Below, piece after piece: positions 33,793 through 48,700 of a DNA stretch of 64,000 nucleotides. The stretch comes from Bimastos eiseni (Eukaryota; Annelida; Clitellata; Crassiclitellata; Lumbricidae), in the NCBI GenBank assembly GCA_959347315.1, contig OY365809.1:5156147-5220146 (forward strand), read 5' to 3'. How positions within the stretch are numbered: position 1 is the first letter of the stretch; each line of letters starts with the position of its first letter. The notes beneath the pieces were generated by a model. That model searched no databases and was not told where the DNA came from. It was given only the letters and a program-made list of their open reading frames with translations. The position numbers and the translations under genes are program-made.

Positions 33793-36700
33793 TTATCTAG
33801 GCTGCTGGTAATTCTGTGGATAGCCAGGATATCCTGGATACCCTGGGTAGGTTGGGTATGCAGGGTACTGAGGCGCTTGCTGGTATGGAGGATATTGTGG
33901 CGGCCTGGCAGGGGGCGGTGGCCCATATCCGGCTGGAGGCTGACCCTGTGGAGGACCCCAGTTCATGTATGGATTGTACGACATTGGCATCGGCATGCTG
34001 TGGTAGCTCGTCGGATATGGCGCCGGCTGACCTGTAGACAACAAACATGCATAATTAAACATTAATTAATTAATTAAATGAGAAATACTTGTAGGTCTGT
34101 AACGGTATGTGCTCATTGCTATACAATGAAGTAGTGAGAATAAGTAAGCAATCTTTCTTATGGAAAGACTAATTAATGTCAACACTTCACAAACAATAAT
34201 GCATACACAAAACAAAGAAGCAAAATGACCATAAACGGAACCATCAAATGGTGCAAAAATTTAATACAACTGTTTAAAACTTTTTCTAATTTCAACATAA
34301 AACCGCTTGGCTGACTGGGCAATGATGAGAGAGTGATCAATTCCAACAATCAATCCATCAATCCTATGAAAAGAATAACGAGAAAGGTATCCTAAGGATA
34401 CCTTTGCCAAAGCATGTTTGCCAAAGCATGGTTTCCTAGTTATGACAAGAAAGAAACTGTAAATCAGCCATGCATAAAAAGGGATAATACTGCAAAGGTA
34501 ATAGTTGCTATTTAATGACACTGTCAAACAAAGATGATCAGCACCACCCTCCTCCTTTTAGAGGATTTGAACTGGCTCCATTTAGCATTCCAGTTCTTGC
34601 ATGATGTGCTAACCAATGCAAAAGTGTTCAGCTAATAGGCTTTTGGAATACCACATCATGTTACTCAGAATGGATCTTAAACCGCATGTGCATAAAAGAG
34701 TCCACTTCATACTTGGAAGAGTAAACAGATCGTAGAAGTGCATTCCAGATGATCGCACCTACAGACATCACACAGCCAGAGAACTTATTCTCCTAGAACT
34801 TTACCAACATTTACGTTACTGAAGAGTGTCTAATTTTGAGAGATTGTGTGTGAAAAGGTTCTATGCAGATGTCAGACATGTACCAATGTGCTACACACAT
34901 CTCTGCCTGAAACACATTTGCAAGTTACAACGATAAAGTTTACGTAGTCTGAAAGGGATGTTGCACAAATACAAAGAAACCGCCTCACTGATTAGCAGAA
35001 TCAGCCAACTAAACAACTGCGACCCTTATTTTAAAGATATATTATTTCATTAAACAGTCATTTAACAATTCCAAATACCAAAGTTCCACACAAAGCCTAA
35101 AACAAACACTATAGGTTATCAAAGTACTAAACTAACTAGCAATACATAACAGCTACATTCTAACAGAAACAAAGCAAACAGGAACAAACGACCTAAAAAA
35201 ACTTTTAACAAAACCATGAAATGCTAGTGACAAACATTAGAATTAAGTTTGGGAACGATAAAACATGCTTCTCATAATCGCTCAATTGGTCAACACAAAG
35301 CAAATTTAGTCACTTGAACATCCACAAGAACAATTTAACCCCAGACAGGGCACAAACGAAACCTGAACATACTTGGAGCAGCATATCCTGGCATGGTTTG
35401 GTAAGCAGAATAGCCTAACATAACAACATCATATTTTATTCATTCACTCAGTTCCGGTAATTAGCAGCCATAACAGATATCTAATCAGAGGAAATGTAGT
35501 CTCAGCTCAAACATGGCAGAATGGAACAGTGTCGACATGTTGTTGAAACAGAAGATGGGAATAGAGATATATGGTAATAGAGACAATACAGAGGGTGCTA
35601 AAATGTTGGTTCTAGACTCATGCAGCAAAACCAATCATCGCTACAACTTGATCTCACAAGCAAATAATCCCAAAGCATCTGGTCAAAGCATTCATCAATT
35701 TTCAAACAACAGATGTAGAGTTTTACCTCCTATCACTCTAAAGTAATATCACAATCATAAGCTGAAAATTTCTAAAGCATCCTTTAAAAGTCAAGTGCAG
35801 GGCACCAGCCTATTCACGAGTGCTGCGTCTAGTCTGAGAGGTTGTCCAAAGTGTGAAGGAGGTCTAAGTCCGTTTTTATGTAAATTTGAGAAACTTGTCT
35901 TAAAACTGTCAGTATAAATGCTAATGAGAAAACTTCAGCAGAACAAGATCTGTGCGAAAAATTAAATCTCTCCATTTAAAGCAGCAATCGAAGTATGCCG
36001 TGGCTAATAAAATGAAGTAGCTACAACTTCATACTCATGACTGCCTCAGGCCTAGCTTACGGGACTACTCTTTTTCTTCTTCTGGTGCGACAAGAGCTGC
36101 TGTAAAAACCTGAATGATGTGACAGAGGTACTGACCTGGCATAGGAGGATTCGGATTTGGAGGCTGGCCTGGAAGAAACCAGATAAACATCAGCTCAAAG
36201 ACAATGCTAATCAACATCGGAAACTTAATGCTACTTTCACTACGCAAACTGCACAGTTAGGACACCTCTGCAGTTTCTGATGGCATCATACAATACAACC
36301 AAAGTTTAAAGATCCTTAAAAGTTCAGAAGCATACAGTGGTAACAAAACACGTGAAATCATAGAAACATCTTTGCCACACTTCATGTTACAAATGTGTAC
36401 CAGCAATCAATAGGATTCCACTGCATCCACAGCAAAATGAACAAACATGTGAGAAAAGTTCAGCATACCATATGGACTGTAAGATGGTGGATGCGATGCT
36501 TGTGGCGCGGATGCGGCAGATATAGGCTGACCTAAGATAAAAGTAAGATTAAAACACTAACAATTAAAAACCCATTTCACAATCAACAACAACAACCACT
36601 TCAGTTGGGAAAACTGGTAATACAGAACATTCCAGGTTGACTGCAAACCTAAAAGTACTGCATAACAATGATCAAAGCACAGATAACAAATCATAAAATA

Positions 36701-39700
36701 AAATTACAATTGCACTAATTAGAGCAATTACAAAGACGATGGTGTATTTACTGTATTTGGGAGTCACATCAAGAATCATAATACATGTATAATGAAGGTT
36801 TTCAGAAGACCATTTCATAAAACTGAAATAAATCCTGATCCATGTTTCCAATCACATAATGACGCCAAAATCTAAGGTGCAATGGAGCAGGTCATCAAAA
36901 GCTTCTGATATAGAAACACAGAACACCTCTATAGACATGAATAAAAGTTGCCAAAAACTAATCAACTACCTTACATGAAAAACTTAATGAGAAAATATCA
37001 AATAGCAATGTCATCTATGCTTTTACTGTTATAACCCGAAAGACCATTTCTAGAACTGCCTCAAGTTCACACAGACTGACACCAAGTTTCTAACTCATCT
37101 GGCTGCTGCAAAATCAAAACTCAATTAGAACCAACTGAAAATATAAGTAAAAATCCATAAAAAACAAACAAATGGCTGTCTTTTTAACGACAACAGTATT
37201 TACAGAAGACAAATGCTGTTTGTTATTCAAACAGATCAGTTACTTCACAATTACATCGTAAACACACACAATCACACGAAATTGCATGACTTGAACACAT
37301 GGCAATTCACACACTTATATTGGACTCTATTTCGGCATCCACTAAACTCCTCTCTGAAATTCTCCAAACGCTCCTTAGTCATTGCAGCACCAGGTCTTTG
37401 GAAATATACCGACCATATTGCTCATCCACCACCTCATCTGTCCACCTCTCCTCCACTTGAATTCTACTCTGCTACTCTTCTCTCATGACTGTTCCTTGGC
37501 CTGATCTCCCCAGGTTCTGACCTGATACCGGAACAAATAGAACAGCTTGCAATTGCACACTTGATTTTATATCGACAGTGAATAAACTCCAGGTATGGCT
37601 TTTGCGTGGTGCTGAGAAATTTCAGAGATTTAAATTAATAACCCAAAACATTAAAACAGACAAAATTACATTCATGCACGTGAAGTAACAACATGCCTGT
37701 ATTTACTTAACATGAGTATAAGTGCGTCAGTGCATAATTACACTGCACATGTAACTAGAGTAACAAACTTTCAATTCCAAGTCCATGTGTGATCCAATTC
37801 AAGAACACGGTTAGTAGCAGTTTCGTGGCAATCAAGAGTTTCATACAAATCAAAGTGAATGAGAGAGAACAAGAGCCATCAAATAGTGGATTTCTTTAAA
37901 GGAGTTTTTGGTACCAATGTGGAAGAAGGCACAGCAAAGTTTCAAGCAGTTACTTAGGAGCAACACACACTAAAGCCATGGGGATAGAAAGTACAGGACG
38001 ATTGTTAGACGTTTACGGGCATAATTCAAGATCTAGAGTAAACAGCAGATCAATAATGAAATATTTCATGAAGATGAGGTATTCTAAAGGGCTACCCATC
38101 TGACCATCTCAAATTTATGAGATCTTTGGTTCAGATTTGTATATTTCTACAATCGCATTCTAAAATTTGCCAACTTAGATTAAAATCCTTCATACCACAT
38201 GTGATAAGATTAGAGATAAACAACGGAAATCATCATCCAGTAACACACGTGGGTAAGAAATGATAAGCAGAAGCGAAGTTCAGATGAAGAAAGCAACATA
38301 GCACAACTGGTATAAAGGCGTCTCAACATTCCGCAATCAACTGAATACATCACAAAAGCAACTCTCTTTTATAGCGAAAGCAACTTGGCACTAAAGCAAC
38401 GGAACAGCTGATTGGTTGATCACATGCTAGGCCTTCTAAAGGTCCATTGTTGCCAGGTGCATCAGTTTTGTGCAACATAAATACACATACACTGGCATTT
38501 CCTTAACACACGCTGCCAAAAAATGCTGAACCTCATAGAAAACATGCTCCAAACAAATTCAGACTCTCATAGAACACAGTCTGGAATTTGGATTGTCAAC
38601 TGAATTCAACAGCAGTACACAAGGATGGCAAACGGCAGTGCCTTAATAAGCCTAGCAGTCAGGGTACGGAATGTCAGTGAAGTCTTTTCCACAGCATTGG
38701 CATATTAGAGCGGGTCACGAATCTTCTCTCTCTCTCTCTCTCCTTCACTCCCTGATCATCATCCAAAGATCACATAACATGATAAGATTAGAGATATCAC
38801 AATGGAGATCATCATTCTGCAACACATGTGGCCATGATGTGGGTAAGAAATGATAAGCAGAAAAAGCCAGAGTAATAACAACTTGAGGCAGCATCCAGAA
38901 GGTACTCATAAATGGAGGTTCAAGCCAATATACACTGGTGGAAATAATTATTGCATCATCCTGTGATCAAAGCTAGAGGCGATACAACAAAATAGTAGGA
39001 CATAAATGATCAGAACCAATGAATTTTTCATATTTTCTTCTTAGTATCGACCAAAAATTATGCTTGTGTACATACTAATTTGAGTGGCATTACTAAAAAA
39101 CTGACTTTAAAAGTATTAAACCGATTTTTATCTTTATGCAAGGTGATGCAATAATTATTTCCACCGGTGTATACTTCAGGCTATTAAAATTTCATAAACC
39201 TGAGATAAATCATTATTTATAATTATACGAGTGATTTAGATCCAAATGTTTAAACTAGGCAAAGCAATAACATTTTACAAGAGTGAATACATAGCCAACA
39301 GTGTGCAAACACTAAACTAGTTGCCAGAGATGTTAGTATGGCAGAGTAACGAAGCTGGGTTAGTCGATCTTCATTCAGCCAATGCAATCATTAGCATTCA
39401 ACAACAAACCTTGGAACGACTGAGGTGGTAAGCTTGGTGGTGGAGGTCTAGGGGGTGGAACTCTTCTCTCCTCTGACGATGGTTGACCTGCGAGATAAGA
39501 GTGGAGTGTGGAGAAAATTAATCCACAGAGATTCAAACTCCTTCAAACGTCTTTCAAACTTTTACAGTATCTTCCAAACCTACTTATATCTTACATCTTT
39601 ATACCTTTCCTTGAGGCATAAAAAAATCTGAAATATAAAACCTTTGATGCATAATAAAAAAACATATTTTCATATTACAAACCAGATTTTTCTCAAGTGC

Positions 39701-42700
39701 TCATAATAAGGATCGTGCTCTAACCACTTGTCTACTCCGATGTTTAGCGATCTTATAGAGTCCTATATAGTCCTATATATAGTCCTATATATAGTCTTAT
39801 ATATAGTCCTATATATAGTCCTATATATAGTCCTATATATAGTCCTAAATAGAGGCCTATATATAGTCCTATATATAGTCCTATATAGAGGCCTATATAT
39901 AGTCCTATACAGTCTACACCTTAAGAAAAATGAAAGATCTTAAAAGGACATATTACAATTGACCAGATACACAAATTAAAATGTGTACAAATCAAGGTTG
40001 CTCATGCAGCTGTCAAACATCTATGAACTACAGTAATTTTATCTAATAAGTTCTAGAGCAGTTTTGTAATGCATATTGTTGCCTCAAGTGTAAGTGGAGT
40101 AAAAATATCGTGGCCTGCTAAGTAAACCCAGTCGATACCCAATAGGTTAAGAATACCAGAATCAAGGTTAAGCATGGAAGCAAATTCTCACCCGCCAAGT
40201 TCTATGTTAATAGAACACCGATCAACCAAATCTACAAGTCTTCTGACTTCAACAATGAACAGCATCGTATAAAACACAAAAGATATAAGAGAAAACAACC
40301 ACCCACCTGTTGACGATGGCTGCTGGTAAGCAGGTGCAACCGGATGCTGTGGAGCTGACTGACGAGCAATGCTCGACGACAGATCCTTCATCAGTTCATC
40401 CTTCTCTGTTCTTCGTGCAAAGCAGAAGTCGCTCACCTTACTTTGGAACTTCACCAACAGCTGGGTCAGATCATTGTAAAACTAAACCAGGTCAAAAACA
40501 AAAGCAAAACAATGCCAAGAGTAGACTTCACTTCATTTATTGCAAAGAAATGTAACTTAATATGTGTGTCTGATGTGCAGATTTAAAATAAGAAATTCAC
40601 ACCAAAACTATAAACTTCATTATTCAGGCATTGTAAATTTAAATGATTCTTGCCAAATTAATAACTTCAAGCTCAGATTTTCTCATTCAAGTTCACCAAG
40701 TCTCAGGCACAACTTCAATTCCACATTTTTACTGTCAACCACCTCAACATAATATCCACTATATTTATCATTGTTTACTTAAATGACTTACTTTGAGTAT
40801 GAAATGTCATTCATGTTAAGCTTAAACACACAACTGAAACGACTTCACTTTCTTAGGAATATCTAAAAGCAGTTTCTGAAGCACCACAAACTTTCCACTT
40901 CAAAAGTAAACACAAAATCAAACCTGCGTCAGCTTAACGGGAAATTGGTCAAGAACCTTTGTAACCACCTCAACATTATTACGTTTCCTCTTTAACCCTT
41001 TAACGACCAGCGTTATTGATTATGCCTTATTGATTATACCGGTTGTTAAAGGGTTAAGATATTCCTCTTCAATGCACCAATTATTTCCCAATGACACTAT
41101 ATAAAATTCTGCCATAAATAAACAAATACCTTTGTTCCCTCTTCAAGATTTCCTTTCAGTTCAACAAAGCTGTCATACGCAGCCGCAAGACTCTTGAGTT
41201 TCTCCTCTCGATTTATGCCGGACTGGTTCTGAGCCTTGGCTTCCGAAAACTCGTTGTTTGCATGCTGATTACATAACAATTAATTAATGACTGCACAGAC
41301 AATAAATAATCAACCAATCATTTCAATCAAGGTCTCACAATGATAGCAACAGTCAGCCACCTTGCCAATCAGTTCAATCAAATCCTCTAGAAAATCCTTT
41401 AAATCACGCTGTCTTCGTCTATGGCGCCGTCCTTTCTTTCAGCCTCGGCCGTGCCATGGCGCTATATAAATTGTCTTATTATTATTATTATTATTATTAA
41501 ATAACTCAAATCAATAAATCGTCCTCTCAATGACAATTCAACTGCCAAACATATCAATCAAGCAAAATTAGCAACACCAAAACACTCTTCCAATCAAACC
41601 TCCAATCAATTCAATCAAACTCCAAACATGAACGATGGATAATTGGCTACAGCATTCGTCTTGTAACATGGTTCATATGGGCTGAAGCTTCGCCCAAGGC
41701 AGTTAAAGTGTACGGACCTTGATCAAGTCATCCACACACACACACAATTCTAGTGTTTTTCCTCTCAATGGATGTTACAAATAACTTTCCCTCAGCAGAA
41801 TACATTTAAATCAAGTCCTTTAAATGACAACAGACTCCTTCAATCATCCAGCCAATCAAATCATGCCAGTAGTACACAAAGTCATTGCCTCGACTGATAA
41901 AACTTTGCATGCGACAGTCAAGCTAGGCTACCTGCAGGAACTAAACTAACTACACAAGTTGAAATGGACACACACACACCTGTATCTGTTCTAGAGTTCT
42001 TTCTTGTTGATGGATATTTGCAGAGACGTTTTCCCTCAGTGGAGTGTAGATAAGGTCGAGCTCGTCAGCAGACAGCAGCTCTTCGTCTATGGCGCCGTCC
42101 TTCGATAGAGCCGACATGAACTTCGTTGCTTACAGAAAAAAGTACACACAGACACACGTACACCTATGGCTATAGGTTTACACACCATGCCTACCTTTAA
42201 GTGCCTACAAACTCAGACAAGTGAAACAGAGGGCTCCAATAGAGCCAGCAAATTCAATAGATATGGACAATGTAGAGAATGTCTTTGAAACACGAGTCTC
42301 TAGAGGAATGGGACAAACCACTAGCCACATAAAGAGCTCTGATTCGCATAATATATATTTAAAAGCTGTTTTCTACATTGTCCATACCTATCGAATTTTC
42401 TGGCTCTTTTGGAGACTTCTGAAAACAGCAAACAAAGTTTGATTTTCAAAGCTTGCAACATATTTAGCTATTAATATATCTTGCATGCATACTCAAGTCA
42501 CTGCTGTCAGCTTCTTTCAGTCGATTTTCCAGTTCGTCTCTTTCCGCCTTGAGGTTCTCCACCTCCCTCATCAGCTTCTTCAATTCGCCAACAGCAGGAA
42601 GGCTCTCCAGGGAACTAGATGCTCCAGTTGATGGAAGATCCTTCTCAATTTCACTCTGATGTTATGTAATAAAAAACAAGCAAACTTTAACTAAGAAAAT

Positions 42701-45700
42701 ACAAAAAAGTAAATACAAAAATAAATGTAATAAATTTCTCTGTATAACTCACATTGATTCTCTTATGAATTGAATATGTTATTTAGTAACAGAGCCTTTG
42801 TGAGGTTCAAATAAAAACTTACATTCACAGTTACACATAAGGCACTGCACTGAGTCTCATGACAGAAACTTACACAAAAAAATACTATCACCATCAAAAT
42901 TTTCGTAAAATACACTTACTATAGCAACATATTAAAAATAAATTATTTCAGCTAGGCATCTACAGCAGCACCCAGATATCAAACCATTTCATGGAAGAGT
43001 TTACAATTGGCTATTGTATGAAAAGGCTACCATATCTATGCATTTCTCTGATCATTTATATAGTGTCTTTTCCAATGGTGCTAAAGGATGGCTGTCTATC
43101 AGAGCTAAACAGCTGTGACTTGATACAGTTTTAACTGTTTCACATCAGGTTACAAAAGACATCTACTAAAGCACACAAGAATCCTCATGAAATGTCCCTG
43201 TCCCACCCAAGCAATCTTGGATTCACCACTGCTCCTGCCCAGACCCATAACCAGAAACATAGAGCAGGGCTGACTAAGGACCTGCTCCCACCACACATGT
43301 CCCAGCTTCACAGGTGACAGCCAACCACCAGCCATTAAACCATTTGACCATAATAATTAAACAATTGGCATTGTGTTTAAAGTCTTACTCTTCTTAACAA
43401 TGTCTTACATCTGGTTTGCTGAGTAGTTCCATTCCTTCCCTGTGAGTGTTGAACTTCTCTCGGACAACTCCATCCGCATGAATCGCATTGTTGATGATGT
43501 TCCGGTACTTGGTCAGTTCCGCCCGAATGGGTTCGGTCAGCTTCTCCGAAGGCGTTCGCGTCCATCGTTCTTTGAACTGATTGCGCAGCTGTTCATCGGA
43601 CTGCGCCTCCTCGTTCAGGAGCTTCTCTGACTAGATATGAACGAGAATGAATGAATAAATACAGGGATGAATCAACACATGTCAAAATTTAATTTGATTC
43701 AGTTTGCATAGCACCCTCAAGTAATAATAAGTCATCAGAGCGTGACAAGAAGTGCTCATTAAATAATACAATACAACTGTAACTTGATAATGGTCTTAAG
43801 AAGTACAGAAGTACACATTGAAGTTGGGTGACCATCGAGAGCCATTGGCAGAGTGAAAGAGTCAGAATACACAAAAATGTTTATGCAGTGCCTTTAAAAC
43901 CTCTTTAATACTATAAAACCCATGTCAGATGCTTCACAACCTTCTCTCTCTCCACAAGGTCCACCATATCCAAAACACGCAACCAGGGCAAAAAAATTAT
44001 TTGAAATAAATGCCAAAAGCAAGTGTTCACAATCAAGGAATATAAATATGCGGTTGCAATTGCAATAACTAATGATGTCATTTAGAGGCAAATCTTAAAA
44101 ACCTCATCAAGAATTTCCTTGTTCCTCTGAAGAAGTATTGGAAGTTCATTCATTAATCTAACGATGCTGTCATATCCTCCCATTTCTCTGACTCTGGACG
44201 ACTTCTCCTGAACCGACTTTGGCACCTGTCCACCAGACAAGTCTTCAAGAGCAGCTGGCAGATTCAGTGATGCAAGAACACTAAACAAACATCAGTATCA
44301 TCTCATCATCACTCAAACATATATAGATTTTCATTCATAAGGATCCACAAACAGCCTATCTCCTTAAGGCTTGAATTAATCCATCACAAAGGAGGGGTCA
44401 GCCACACGGATCCTTCTTGTCCACTTTACTTTGTCATGAGTATCTTCGTTTGTCAATTTTACAGTCTTCAGATCCTTTTGTATCATAACATCCCATCTCT
44501 TCTTCTGTCATTCCCTACTATGTCGTCCGTTGACATCCGCTTTCATAATTCTTTTAATGCAGCTTTCGTCCTCTCTTCTCATTGCATGACCATCTCATTC
44601 TGGTCTCTCATATTTTTTCCGTAATACAACCCAAAAACAGCCTAACAAGCAACAGATCAGATGGTGGCTGCATATAAACCGAAACTGTCATAAAAACCAT
44701 GTCATGTAACTAAGCACATACCGTATATACTCGACTATAAGTCGATTCAAGTATAAGTCTAGGTGCAATTTTTGGACAAAAATAACGTCCAAAATTGATG
44801 GTTCGAATATAAAATAAAAAAACGAGTGATAAATTGAGAGGTATAGCCTGATATCTGCTGTATTTCGGCGGAGAAGTTTGGCGGATTTCTCAGTTAAATA
44901 TATATTTTACCATGGGCAGATCAATATTAATGCATGCGGCCGTTATAAATCAAGATATATAGTTTGATATCTGCTGTTGAATGTTGAATATTTGGTCCAA
45001 AAATCTCCCATTATTTTGCCTCTCAAGTAAAAGTCGAAAGCCATATTTCGCCGTTATAGTCGAGTATATACGGCATGTAATGTCACGAAATAAACATGCA
45101 TGTAATGTAACTGAACATGTGTGCAACACAATTAAAACCTTGAAAGAAACTCTGAAGATCTGTTGAAAAGTCAATCTTCAACAACTCTGTGAAATTCTTC
45201 AAAGATGCAACAGAATAAAAGAGCAAGATTGATTATCTGATGTTTTTGGTAACCTCTTGTTCATAGAATCAAAGACATTGTAGACCATCTCAATCCTTTC
45301 CCCTTCAGAGATACAAGTCACACTAGACAAATAAACTGTATTTTCAGCATAATTACCCAAAATCCTATAGGGCTATTCACAAAACGTAGCTGGCATTACC
45401 TATTCAGCAGCTGTGTTGACTCCCTCAGTCGACCCACTTCTACATTGACAATTTCTGCCTTTCGATTTCCAAATGTCGTCATTGCTTGGTGAACAGCCAG
45501 TGGAACAACCTTCTCAAAAAGGTCTTAAGAAAAAAACACTTTCAATTAAACAGCTTTTGTCATTTACACATGTTAAAATCGATCAACATACACATTCGTC
45601 TCCTATTTGGATACCTCGACAAGAAAAGGCACAACAAGAAAAGCTTCATCGCCAAACATGATTAAGTGAATTCGTGGCGTCAAGGCATGTCAAAATATTT

Positions 45701-48700
45701 TAGATTGCAGTTAAGTTTCTAGCTTGCAGCAAAAATGAAGTAGCAAACCATATTACAAAAATTCCAGACAAATCATACTCTATACCAACATAAGGTGATT
45801 ATAATCAAAAACATATCTAGTCCAATTGAAAGTACAAGATGTATGTTGATGTATGTCTGTAAACATGCTTAGGGCGACTTTTAAGAACCTAATTTTAAGA
45901 GGCATCCAAATGTGTAGCGGTACATTCTGTGCGTTGTAACGGTAGGGTTGCATGTTTAAATCTCCCTCTAGTCACTGTGTAACTAACAACTACCCTGGAC
46001 AAGTTGCTCACGCACAATTATCTTTGAGAATGACAACGGGAAGCCCACTCATCTCATCTCTGCGTGGCAAGAAAGCCAATAGACCTGCCTTTGGGCAGAG
46101 GAATCATCACCTTCATCATCAAAAGATGCCACAAAAGGCAGTATATAGCAAAAACCCAAAGGCAAGCCACAATGAAAGCTGTTCCTTTCAAAGTCCACCA
46201 TCATCAATACTCTACCACCACAATATATGGACTTATAAATGCACACGAAAAAGGTCACTCAATTTTCAATCTGTATCCAGAGAAGATAATAAGCAGAAAG
46301 ATTTGTGAAAAGATGCCTCACCTTTAAACTGACTGCTAAGCGGTGGAGTGAAGGGCAGGCTCTTAGCGACAGCTGCCTTTCCAATTGACGGAAGGGACGA
46401 GACTTCGGGAATTCTGGCGTGGTAAATGAAGTCGTTGTCTTTCTCCGCTTCCTGCAATCCACGAACGACTTTCTTCTGGACATCCTGGAAACTGAAGGTG
46501 TGTGCTCCTTTTGTCTCAGCAGCCGCCAAAAGGTCCTTGGCATGCTACGATGCATAAAACAACAAATCAACAGCGGCATCTACAGAATGCGAGTATGGAA
46601 TGTATTTATGGTAGGTATATGTGTTCATGTACATAGGCTTTTGCACATAGGCTATAGGTACATATATATATATATATATATAGTATATAAGATATTTATA
46701 ATATATATATAATATATATGTATGTATATATATGTATATATATAATATATTTATAATATATGTGTATGTATATATATATATATATATGCACGTATGAAAT
46801 TTAGATGATACACATAGCATCTTTAATACTTGTGCACTACAAGCTATCTGAAAATAATATTTCTCGTCACTCTCGTCATTAGAGAATAAACATTTCAACG
46901 ATGAGCTGCGCTGGTTTCCTTGTCACTTTTAATACATGCTCCTCATTGAAGTGTTAATGGGTAAATTGATCTCACAGAAGCACCGCAATACTAAACACAA
47001 CATGCAGTTAACGTAATACAAATAAAACCAGTCATCAAAACTTATTTCCCTTAAAGATTTCATCAAAATACTCAATCATGAGCAGCTTCTTTATGTAGAA
47101 AAATTGTCTCTGGAACTGGTTTTTCAAAGAGTTTTCAATTTTGTATGAATAAGCTAAAGCCATACCCTACATTAAAGATGTAAAAAACTGAATATTTCTA
47201 TAGCACCTTTTAAGGATCCATATCTAAAGGTAGGTAATCAAAGAAATCGAATGACTGAATCAAGCTCAAATCTCAACTAAATAATAAACTTTCCAATTCA
47301 TACTTTCTTCCTTATAAACAAGTTATAAACATATAAAGTACATCCTAAAGCAAAGTTCTTATACCAAATAATAGCTGTGTATGTCTCACTTACCCGAAGT
47401 CTGGCAATCTCCGGACCAAAGTCTTTGGCATCCTTGGACACCAGACTCTGGTAGTACTCTGCGATTCCATGGAAGGCTGCCTGTTTACCGGCTGCAGACA
47501 TCACCCAGTCCTGCAACAATGCACAGCATAAATAACTCAAATTCCACTCACTACAACGGAAAGCAAATCCAAGAAAGAATATCCATGTGTCAAAACATGC
47601 TCAAGACCTCTAATGAGCAAGCCATACCGAGTAACATTTAAAATAAGGTTAAGATATAGCAGTTCAATGCCTAAAAGACCAGTTCATTCTTTGATCCACA
47701 CTTACAACCAGACTACACAGTAAAGCATGTGTCATGAGAAACTGGAAGACAGCATGGTACTATGGTGGAAATAACTTAGAAGCTCAACCAAGTTTTAGTG
47801 TTGAATAGAATGCTGAAAGATAATGAGCAGGTTTGTTATAATTGTCACATGAGAGAATGCATCACATATCAAAACATTCGTATAGCTCCTTTAAAACTCT
47901 CTTGTAAGCATGTGTAGTCTACTTGCCCGTGGCCAGAGGTTTTTCAGGGTTTCCAGTTGGAGTAACTTCAGTGCATCAGCGTAATACTCAGAACATTGAT
48001 ACGACAGTTTCGTCACAATGGCTGGCTTCATCTTATCTAGTCATCAACATAAATTCAAGAAATTTAAAAAAAATCGCAATTTCAAATGACATAAAACTAG
48101 GGCTGTGGACATCAGCAATCGATTAATCGATTAATCATTAATAAATTTCAAAGATCACATTTGTTTTTAACGATTGTTACACTCTATGATGTCAAAATTT
48201 TAGCTTCAGAGTTTTGTTAAATCTGGGTGAGTGGACCAATTCTCTCTCTTGCCCTTTAATTTCCCCACCAACACAAAGAGTCGTCATTTCAAAGCTGAGT
48301 TTGCCATGGAAAACATGTGAAGCATCTGAATATCTGAAATTTTAACCCTAAACTTGCACAATACATCGCATGTAAAAGCTCACCAGAAAATGAACACAAC
48401 TCATTCCGATTCCAATAAGATTTACATCATAAATGCAAAATCTACGACCAATTAATCAAATGAACAACATATTGCCGGCCAAGATAGCTTAAATGAACGA
48501 CAATTCATTCGTTCATTAATAACTAATTTCAACAGCCCAGAATCTTCAAAGAACTGACCATTCATAGCCTTTCGAACAAAGCAGTCCTGTCCTTGGGCCA
48601 ACATGAGGGCGCTGAGAGCACCCAAAGTGTCCGGATGGAGGTCAGGTGTTGGATCGGCCTGTACACTCGATAGAACAATCGGCTGAAGATGGGCATAGAT

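Larger units (their letters stand above)
33793..39487 (-). other. PDCD6IP: ALIX proline-rich tail exons (16-20), rearranged motifs
   Basis: Five small phase-1 exons encode the tail. Exon 16 gives [14 protein letters not shown], matching the endophilin-SH3-binding R-P-P-P-P stretch of human ALIX. The last exon gives [10 protein letters not shown] first and the ALG-2-binding type motif [10 protein letters not shown] near the very C-terminus. In human ALIX the order is the reverse: the YPTYPGYP motif precedes MPMPMGYNPY. No P(S/T)AP TSG101-binding motif and no GPPX3Y CEP55-binding motif are present. Because each exon is phase 1-1, the tail is free to gain or lose modules. Confidence 0.75.

Noticed and set aside
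33793..40481. P(S/T)AP TSG101-binding site in the ALIX tail
   Set aside because: Read through all tail exons; the motif is absent.
46545..46898. Minus-strand Tyr/Ile-rich open frame
   Set aside because: It overlaps an AT microsatellite in an ALIX intron and has no homology.
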